In this document: piece after piece, positions 56,715 through 64,000 of the stretch
Numbering within the stretch: the stretch's first letter is position 1
Layout of the letters: the number at the start of each line of letters is the position of its first letter
Assembly (NCBI RefSeq): GCF_021134715.1
Contig: NC_060019.1
Coordinates: 3,410,001 to 3,474,000, forward strand
Direction of reading: 5' to 3'
Source: Daphnia pulex
Lineage: Eukaryota > Arthropoda > Branchiopoda > Diplostraca > Daphniidae
DNA length: 64,000 bases
Notes under the pieces: model-generated
What the model was told of the DNA's origin: nothing
Database searches by the model: none
Seen by the model: only the letters and a program-made list of their open reading frames with translations
Made by a program: the position numbers and the translations under genes

Positions 56715-58086
56715 ATTTCACGGATCTAAATTCCTTTACTCTTTGCTCGGTTGCCATATTGAATTAAATCGACTTGGCAGTTTCTACTGAAATAACGTAG
56801 TAAAAAAATTTAGGCAAATTGTTAGATATAGTGTATTCAAATAGACAAAATTACCACCTGGTTTTAACAAGCCGTCCGCCACTCAAACAGACCTTTTTGA
56901 TGGATGTTGCGACAATAATTGCTAGGGTTTAAAAAAATTAACAAATAGATGGCTTTTTTTGTTAAATTTTTTTCGCTTAGTGGATTGGTGAAAACCGCAA
57001 TCGCCTAGCTTTTTTCGTTTGGGATATATCTCAGAAAAACTGTGGGTGGAGGTAGCCAAAATTTTGATGTTTTTTTTTTATACAGCCGTTTTCTCTTTAA
57101 CTGCTGCACCTAAAAATATTATGATTAGTTTAAAATGATGGGATAGACAACTTCTTCAAACAATCACATTTCACCTTTTTTAATACTCGGCTCAGAAGCC
57201 GAGATATTAACGATTGAATTTTTGGAAAAAAATTCCCAAAAATTTCTTCGTGTTTGGCCATGCCGGCCTGAAAGCCGGCAAAAACATTGTCTTGGTTACG
57301 AAAGAAATCTTGCGCCTCGTCGTCGCGGCGTTGAATTCCTGTACTAATGCTATATTTGAGAAATCGGAAAGTCAAAAAAAGGACTTTTTTGCCAATCAAT
57401 GATTAGAAAGCTATACATCGCTTTTAATTGGCCTTTTTACAATCAATCGGGCATCATCTTGTTAATTTTATGGCGAAAGCTTCTAATTTTTAAGTTTTTT
57501 AGTTTATTAGAAAAACTTACTTTTCTCAAGGCTGCTTCGACATAAGGCACCATGTAAACCGCGGCTGCCGCGCTGCTGAAAATTATTTGACCGTCTGTCA
57601 CTATTTTTTTTTATAAATTCCCTATTTTACACCAGATTTTTCTGAAAATTTGATAAGTTGTAAAGAAAATACGTATAACACGTGGGGATATTAAAAAATA
57701 TACATATTTATAATTAGAAGTTCCGTATTTATACGAAAATAAAAAAATTGAATTTCAACTTGTTTTTTACAGAAATATTTAATATTTTCACGGAGGGTTT
57801 TGTATGAAACATCTTGAACACTACAATAATAAAGCTCATTACATTTTGTTCGAGGTTAAAAATTAATTACCCTCGACTAAAAGTGATGTTCCTATCTGGT
57901 AAGAAAGTGACGAAAATAGTCAAATGAAGTTATTAGTTTACTCACTAGATGAATAATTACATGGCGGAAGTGAGAGGCGAAATAGAGTTTGCTGGAGGGG
58001 TGGCTTACAGACCCCGTAAAAAAGTCATCGTCTCTGAGAGAATTCCCCGCCATATGCCTGCCGCAACCATAAGTTGCGCTCTGCTA
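56715..58086. other. AT-rich spacer
   Basis: I see nothing besides short unsupported frames. No downstream long terminal repeat of the retrotransposon at 58-60 kb is recognisable here. Confidence 0.35.
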
Positions 58087-59000
58087 TTAGAATGAGCGAG
58101 AGATTTCGTTTGACTTAGTTTTTTTTTCTACAATAGATGTCTCTTTCTTCGCAGTTGGCTGCTTGGCTCTCTCGCGGCACCGTTGTAAGAAAGAAGAAGT
58201 TCGGCCCTCCAAATCCAGCAGAGACTCCGATTGTACGCTCCCCATCTTGGACCCAGTTTTTTGTAGAAACTCTGGGGTTGAGAATTTTTCTCTCGACACT
58301 CTACCCACTTCCACGTTATCACCTAAAACTGACCACTGAGCTTCCTCAATTAATTCGATCCCGGATACTTGCTTTCCCGACTGGACGGTGATCGGCTTCC
58401 TCGTCGGATTGAGAAAAGAGACATAATAGTGGTCTCCCAGTTCTGTTAGAATAGAGTTTGGTATTACCCACTCAGCACCTGGATTAGCAGAGAAGGAACG
58501 ATTAACAATAAGACACTGTGAATGGCGGAAACCTTTATCGTCAGTTTGCTTTGGTATTGGTAGGAATGCGAGTGACAAGGGTGGAACGATGACGGCACGA
58601 TCTGTTCGATAGGTTTCGGGTGGACTATGGAATTGGTGGTCGGTAAAAGGTTCAATGATTACTGAACTTGTTGATGGATGGATGGAGATTCCGCCAATCT
58701 GATTAATCCAATCTGTTCCAAGTATAAGGTCATGAGAGAGCTCCATCAAAACAAGCACAGTTATTTTTTATTTTTTTTTATATCCATTCGACCTTCAGAT
58801 CCAATTCTCCAACAGTTTCTACAGAGCGACCGTCCGCCATTTTGAGAATTGAAGACACAGGAATGATGAGATGATTAATTGATGCGATGATGGAGTGTCG
58901 AATAACACTAGTGTTGGCACCAGAGTCGACCATTGCCTTGACAATTCCTATCCCCGGAATTGTGACGTCAACGATAGGCCGATTATTTGGGACTTAAATA
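58087..59000 (-). pseudogene. Retropepsin-type protease region, frameshifted
   Basis: Upstream text on the minus strand (about 58990-58770) contains AMVDSGANTSVI, the aspartic-protease active-site signature DSGA, followed by the flap-like KMADGRSVETVGEL. The 223-codon frame 58758-58087 continues in another frame with LILGTDWINQIGG, the conserved C-terminal (I/L)LGxD motif. The break near 58765 coincides with T/A homopolymers. The downstream part (residues about 60-220) has no known domain, and nothing resembling reverse transcriptase follows. Confidence 0.75.
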
Positions 59001-59004
59001 GCAC

Positions 59005-59835
59005 TCACTGCCGGGCCTGGCCCACTGGTCCGGCCTTGTCGTTTTCCGAACGATTCCTTTCGGGACAATCTCTTTTCATATGGCCAGGTCGATTACATTG
59101 AAAACACGAACGTTCTCTGCCAGTGGTGTCCGTCTGTCGCCTCGTCCGGGTCTGATATGGTTGGAATCGTTGAGTTTTTCCCATCTGTTTCCTTAGCTCC
59201 GACAATTCTTGCGTTTGAGCTTCAATTCGAGCTTCGAGTTCCGATTCTGGTTCAGGAGCTCTATCGCTATTTTGTTCCAGCAGGCCATAAACCTGGATAA
59301 ACGCTGTAGTGGTAGGAGGAAGGTTCTGTAGCAAAACCGTACGGAACTGTCGATGGCGAATTCCTTGAACAAGATAAGGGACGAAGTCTGCCTCCGTCAT
59401 TGGATAGGGACAATGGCAACGCAATTTAGCCTTGGTCAATGCATATTGCGGTCCTGGCTCGTTGATCTGCTGTACTTTGGCAGTTACCATCTTCTCCCAT
59501 TCTCCAAACGTATAGCGTTTGCGAAAGGCTGCACATAAAGCAGCCGACCATCCCTCCCAATTCCGAGGTGCCTCTGCATCATGTAACCAACGCCACTCGG
59601 ACGCAATTTCCCGTAATGCTCCTTTTGCCAGTTGTAGTTTTTGATTTTCGGGCCATTTTCCGGCCACTGCTTCCCGATTGACGGTTTCTACGAACTCAAG
59701 GACATCCTCTTCCGCCTTTCCGCTATAAGTGGGAAGCTCATGATTACGTTGTCGATTCTTTTCAAACATACGCTCTTGCAGACCGTGTTGATTTTGGACG
59801 ATCCCAATTAGAATGGCAAGCGGATCGTCTGCCAT
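59005..59835 (-). CDS. Retrotransposon gag with CCHC zinc knuckle
   Basis: This intact 276-codon frame starts MADDPLAILIGIVQNQ. The central region carries the retrotransposon-gag pattern (YSGKAEEDVLEFVETVN..., W-rich SEWRWLHDAEAPRNWEGW, FRKRYTFGEWEK). A Glu/Gln-rich coiled segment (about 195-220) precedes a single CFQCNRPGHMKRDC zinc knuckle (near residue 245) for RNA packaging. It begins about 137 bp after the primer-binding site, as expected. The C-terminal residues run into the protease region. Confidence 0.85.
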   Translation of the reverse strand: MADDPLAILIGIVQNQHGLQERMFEKNRQRNHELPTYSGKAEEDVLEFVETVNREAVAGKWPENQKLQLAKGALREIASEWRWLHDAEAPRNWEGWSAALCAAFRKRYTFGEWEKMVTAKVQQINEPGPQYALTKAKLRCHCPYPMTEADFVPYLVQGIRHRQFRTVLLQNLPPTTTAFIQVYGLLEQNSDRAPEPESELEARIEAQTQELSELRKQMGKTQRFQPYQTRTRRQTDTTGRERSCFQCNRPGHMKRDCPERNRSENDKAGPVGQARQ

Positions 59836-59971
59836 GTCGATTTTTAGAAAGCGAAAAACTAGGAGAAGAGAAATATTAGTGACGTTAAAACATGAATTTT
59901 AAATCACAGAAAACAAACAGACATTAATTCAATCGAGCGGTTGGAAAAATTCCAACCATTCTATGGCCCGA

Positions 59972-59988
59972 TCCCACTTCTGACACCA
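59972..59988 (-). other. Primer-binding site of the LTR element
   Basis: Minus-strand TGGTGTCAGAAGTGGGA directly follows the presumed LTR end (CATAACA). TGG-initial tracts at this place pair with the CCA 3' end of a tRNA primer. I cannot say which tRNA. Confidence 0.6.
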
Positions 59989-60990
59989 TGTTATGAGATC
60001 GGGGGACTCGGAGCATAGAAAAGAACACAATTAAAAGTCAATAGCTCGGTCTTTATTTCCTGACTCACATCTAGCAAGTCCTTTACCGGTCACACTACAC
60101 CGTGTCTGCCTGGACTACAAAATACAGCGAGTCCTTTACCGGCCACACTACACCGTGTCTACCTGGACTCGCCCCACCGGCCATACTTATGGTATTCCGG
60201 CCCTTAACACATACACAGAATACTGGTCATGTATGTGACATTCCAGTTACCAGCAATTACGCATATGCGATTCAACAATAAACTGGATAAAGACGGACAA
60301 ACAAAGATAAGGTACTCACACACGAGAATCACACGAGATAGCCTGGCTATTGGAAAAGAGTGCCGAGCTGAAGGCGACGTCGTCTTAGTTTAAGATGGTA
60401 CACACGAGTGGCCACAAATCAATTCAAGGGAACAAAAAAAAAGGAACTCCAACTCAACGTCAGAGAGACGTGAAAGGGAACAAGGACTCACTCGACGATC
60501 CTATATCGTCGAGTTCCGTTGAACAAGGTGAAACAAATACAAAAATAATAGGGAAGCAGAAAGGGAGGTAATTCCGGGAAATCCGTTGAGGTGTGAACGT
60601 TGACAGATCGGCGACGATCATAACAATATTATGTGTAACACAACAGATATATTTGAGCGTGTACGTCAATTTAAGAAGGATACTGGATCCAAATTATAAT
60701 AGCGAATTAGGGACATGGCTATTAATTTTATTTCCGACCTAGGGTCGAGTTCTCATCCTCGCGGGAGCCGGTACACTTGTTGATTGCAGTTTTCTAGAAA
60801 ACACATAATCGCACTTGTATATAAGTTTAATGACCGGATAGGGAGTCGAACTTGGGGTCGGGAAGTTAATAGGAACCTCAATAGACGCCTTACCCGACTC
60901 ACCCACCCGTCACTTAATGCAAATGTTAAGCCGCTAGATGGCTATGAAATGTCTTTTTAATCGACAGAAAACCGTTCGGTATATATTATA

Positions 60991-61744
60991 GCCCGAAAAA
61001 CCGAATAAATTCACTCGGGAATCAAAAAGAAAAGAAATAAATTTCCCGTTGTTGTCCATCAGCTGCGTGTACGATGCAGCCGGTTATCGATGGCGGTCAG
61101 CATGGCGAATGAAAAACATCGGGAATTTCAATCAGTTTCAAATTTCAATCAAACTTTTTCTTGTTGCCACTTTCTAAGGTGTCAATTCCCGATCAGGTGG
61201 ATGGCTTCAATGACTCATTCCCAGTCTCGGTCAAGTCCAACTATGTGTTCAACCGGTTTCTCATATTTTTTATATTTTTGAATTTTATTTTTTTTGAATT
61301 TGGTTTCATTGAATGCGTAGACTTTTTCTTGAACGTGAGAACAAAAGAGATGTTAATCTATTCGTGGCAGCACAGAAAATATTACGCCATCAACGACTAT
61401 ATAATTCCCTTATGTTGGCTGAAATCATTGGCAGACATCAACAATCAAAGTAGACGAACACGTAAAAGGGAATAAAATAGCTTCAATTTTATTTTATTTT
61501 ACCATCCAAATATTTATTTTGTTCTTGTCTCTGAAACCTCTATTGTTTTTTTTTCTGATTGGGAAAATGAAAAAAAAACCATGAGCCATGAGTTGAATTG
61601 GCATTGCTTTGTCAACTGAGAGATTTTCATTTTACGAATTCACTATTCTAGGTTTTTTTAAAAAAAGAAGTCACGTCGGGATCGAGCTCTACCATCAGTG
61701 GATAATTTTCAACAAGTTTGACGGAATCAGATTGACGAATCGTT
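60991..61744. other. Spacer with unassigned open frames
   Basis: A frame 61161-61475 reads IPDQVDGFNDSFPVSVKSNY then a hydrophobic stretch and WQHRKYYAINDYIIP. I do not recognise it and no splice model is forced. Confidence 0.3.
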
Positions 61745-62685
61745 CTGAATAAACAATAAATAAGTAATGAGGACTAAAAGTAACAAAAAATCTCGACCAA
61801 ACCTGAATGATTTATATATTTAAGACATCAACAGTAGCCCTAGTAGATTAAGGTTTAAAGGATATCTTATATTCAAAATTTTAGTCTTTTCTTGAAGGAA
61901 ATTTAAAAGAAAACCTAATGATGTGATGCGGACAGTTGCGCCGTGAGTGCATGTCATCATGACAATTCCTGTAATGTCTAAATTCTTAGCCTTTTAGTTT
62001 TGCGACCGCAGAGCCTGAAAACTCGAGGATCCACAAGGTTCACCCTAGAAATAACCGTACAACAATTTATGAACATAGATCGTGATTTTTATAAAACTTA
62101 AAGGTTTCCCTAACTTCACCTCCCATTTTAAGTGTGTTCGAGCTGGTCTTTGTCATCCTCAATATAATTTCTTTTCCATATAAAGACTCGCCATCTCGAC
62201 TAAATTAATAAAATCAGCTTTAAATTGAGTTGTTGATTGAAATTTATTTTTAGCTATAGCTATAAGCTATAGCTACACCAGACATAAGGTCTTAACTCGA
62301 AAGCTTTTATCAGGAAACATTTTTCTCCGATAAACATTTAATTTATCCGTAATTTATCCGTGGGGTGAGGGGAAATATTATAAACTGAAAAGCGTTAAAA
62401 TATTTCTAAGTTTTGTTACCCTGTCGTTCAAATGGGCAATTTCATCCAGGACTGTGATATATTTCCCTTGTGACGTCCCTGTAGCCTGGAACATGAGAAA
62501 TTGGCACTACCCTGAGAACACTACCATGAATAAGATAGCTGATATTCGGTTCCTGGCTAATAATCGGATTTCATGTAATCGGCCGATGTGGGTTTTTTAA
62601 TAAATAGCAAAACGTGCACTCAAATTCTGGACTAGAAAAACCGTCCAGAAACATTTGACATAAAAATAATTTTTATAAACTTTTA

Positions 62686-62910
62686 TTATTTAGATTTGTC
62701 CTTTTCATTCATACCTTTTGTCGTGACAACAGACACTCTGTCATGAGCAATATGATTAAAGTGAAATGTAGAGTCACATTCAGGACAGAGCAAAGCGTGA
62801 CAAGTGTGACAAACTACTATTCCTTTCACATTTCTACAATGGTTGCAGATCCCATTGAAAATCTCCAAAGCCTCAACAATGGCCATTTTTTCTATCGGAA
62901 TCTCTAACAC
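62686..62910 (-). pseudogene. B-box zinc-finger fragment (copy 2), upstream frame broken
   Basis: The zinc-finger half is identical in residues to copy 1 at 50004, from the Met in LEIPIEKMAIVEALE onward. A 2-bp insertion near 62913 shifts everything upstream out of frame. The open frame is thus only 74 codons. Confidence 0.5.
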
Positions 62911-63582
62911 AACTATAAATGCTCTGTCTTGTGCCCTCTGTCTTTCTTTCCAATCTGTTTCCTCAGCTTTTTACTTGGCAGCAGCTTCTGCGGCTGAAGT
63001 TGGAGCTGTTCGAAGCTTATCAGGGATATGTCTAGCTTCATACTTCTTTGAAATAGCCAGCAATTCAGGTTCAACTAGTATAAAAAATATTTATATAATT
63101 CACATCTGTCAAAAGGATCACTGATGACAAACTTTCTAATAAACAATTCATAATTTTGTGTTCGATATGACAATTGTAATTTGCTTGACTTGTGATCATC
63201 ACACATTACAATGTGATGGCCACTGGCTGAACTAATCCAATAGGATATTCAAAATCTGTCGTCAGTTCTCTTGACGAATGATCCCAATTCCTAATGCTGA
63301 TTTACAAGGTGGAGGTAAGTTGTAAAAGAACATACCGTGAGAACTTTAGCAAATCCATTTTAACAGCTTGTAGAACTTTCTCGGCAATCTCTGTTTTTGG
63401 CATAACTTTGTAACTGAGAATCAACCTTTTCCATTTTTGATGTTACATAACACACTGAATATACGCTTTATGAACCTGAGTAAGGTGATGAAGAACCTGA
63501 AAATTTCTATACAGTGAAGTACTTAAGTGCAGCAGTGTAGTCTTTACGTTTCAGCCGATGTGCTAACACTTTTACTTCGTCT

Positions 63583-63831
63583 TTGCATCCCTCGAAAGCA
63601 GAAAGACAAGAAAATCAAAAATTTTCGAGCGAAGAAAGGGTTTACGAGAAATTGGTGTCTGAAGAACCCCTGATTTCCGATACCAGTCTTTCGAAAAGCC
63701 AGTTATTTTTATTGATAATGTCATTTTTCCTTAGACATAATCTTACTAATTCTTCTCTGTCAGACTTATTTCAACTCTTAAGCCTTCCTGGGCCCTCATA
63801 CTCACTAAAAGCCGGATATTTAAAAAATTAG
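63583..63831 (+). CDS. Transposon-like 82-residue frame (copy 2)
   Basis: The protein is identical to that of 50901-51149, including SKSQLFLLIMSFFLRHNL. Bases just upstream differ by a 3-nt deletion (CTTCGTCTTTGC against CTTCGTATCTTTGC region). Same uncertain assignment as copy 1. Confidence 0.35.
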   Translation: MHPSKAERQENQKFSSEERVYEKLVSEEPLISDTSLSKSQLFLLIMSFFLRHNLTNSSLSDLFQLLSLPGPSYSLKAGYLKN

Positions 63832-64000
63832 TTTACTTTAAATCCAATTATGTAAAACTACTTTTCAATCTCTGTTACGCCTCTGTAGCGATTTTTCATT
63901 CTAAAGTTAGAAGAATTATTTAAATTCGGACTGTGAGGATTTATCAATTTTCACACTTAAGATTGATTGATAATACAGTATTATCAAACTGTTACGCCTT

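Larger units (their letters stand above)
58087..60990 (-). mobile_element. 5' half of an LTR retrotransposon (gag, protease, primer site, LTR)
   Basis: In minus-strand order there is an LTR-like region ending at about 59989 (inner edge TG...CA style, with an AATAAA hexamer near 60055), a primer-binding site, gag (59835-59005) and a protease frame (to 58087). Reverse transcriptase, RNase H, integrase and a second LTR are absent, so the element is truncated. The gag-zinc knuckle-protease layout fits Ty3/gypsy-like elements. The outer edge of the LTR is not fixed, because no second copy is available for comparison. Confidence 0.7.
61745..64000. repeat. Long direct duplication, copy 2 (partner 47630-51318), runs off the window
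   Basis: It matches copy 1 base for base over long stretches, with small indels: for example GGTTCCTGG against GGTAAAGTTCCTGG near 62549, a TA insertion near 62913 and loss of TAT near 63580. It lacks the 1426-bp insertion, joining CCATATAAAG directly at about 62178-62187. Confidence 0.93.

Overview
This window is eukaryotic nuclear DNA. It has spliced genes with mostly 60-90 bp GT-AG introns, AT-rich spacers, polyadenylation signals and many degenerate mobile elements. The gene set (KSR, MSL2, a Groucho relic) and compact introns point to an arthropod. A branchiopod crustacean such as Daphnia is my best guess, but that is inference from gene style, not a database match.

Layout. 1-20,000 is repeat-rich. 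A decayed transposon-type gene (about 2.1-3.36 kb and 8.2-8.5 kb) is split by a nearly complete DIRS-type tyrosine-recombinase retrotransposon (3365-8184) that keeps its inverted terminal repeats and internal complementary region. A copy of a low-copy gene family follows at 9.9-10.5 kb, then two TA-flanked Tc1/mariner-like non-autonomous elements (13747-14522 and 15647-16716) and a small foldback element (18344-18558).

20,036-38,412 is an ordinary gene block of seven genes in strictly alternating orientation: an M14 carboxypeptidase (+), kinase suppressor of Ras KSR (-), replication factor C subunit 5 (+), a pyruvate-dehydrogenase-phosphatase-type PP2C (-), the splicing factor CWC25 (+), the SLC35C2 transporter (-) and the MSL2 RING/CXC protein (+). 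I could thread all seven through splice sites with intact reading frames. Each neighbouring pair is convergent or divergent, so three intergenic gaps (757, 400 and 722 bp) are probably shared promoters.

38,413-64,000 is accessory again. It holds several decaying tandem copies of an unrecognised coiled-coil gene family (39-44 kb, sharing blocks with the 10 kb copy), a 5'-truncated LINE 3' end (41.7-42.6 kb), Myb/SANT-like and other gene scraps, a degenerate groucho/TLE copy (52.9-54.1 kb), a broken glycine-rich RanBP2-type zinc-finger gene (54.5-55 kb), a foldback element (56003-56714) and the gag/protease half of an LTR retrotransposon with primer-binding site (58.1-60 kb). A duplication of at least 2.26 kb has copies at 47.6-51.3 kb and 61.7 kb to the window end. 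The first copy carries a 1.43 kb insertion that the second lacks, so the second copy documents the empty site.

The seven housekeeping and signalling genes do not form one pathway. Their grouping looks like compact genome architecture. The most unusual material is the 39-44 kb gene family, the insertion with inverted tRNA-like segments, and the CWC25 gene that starts with a 14-nt coding exon and lacks the usual N-terminal region.
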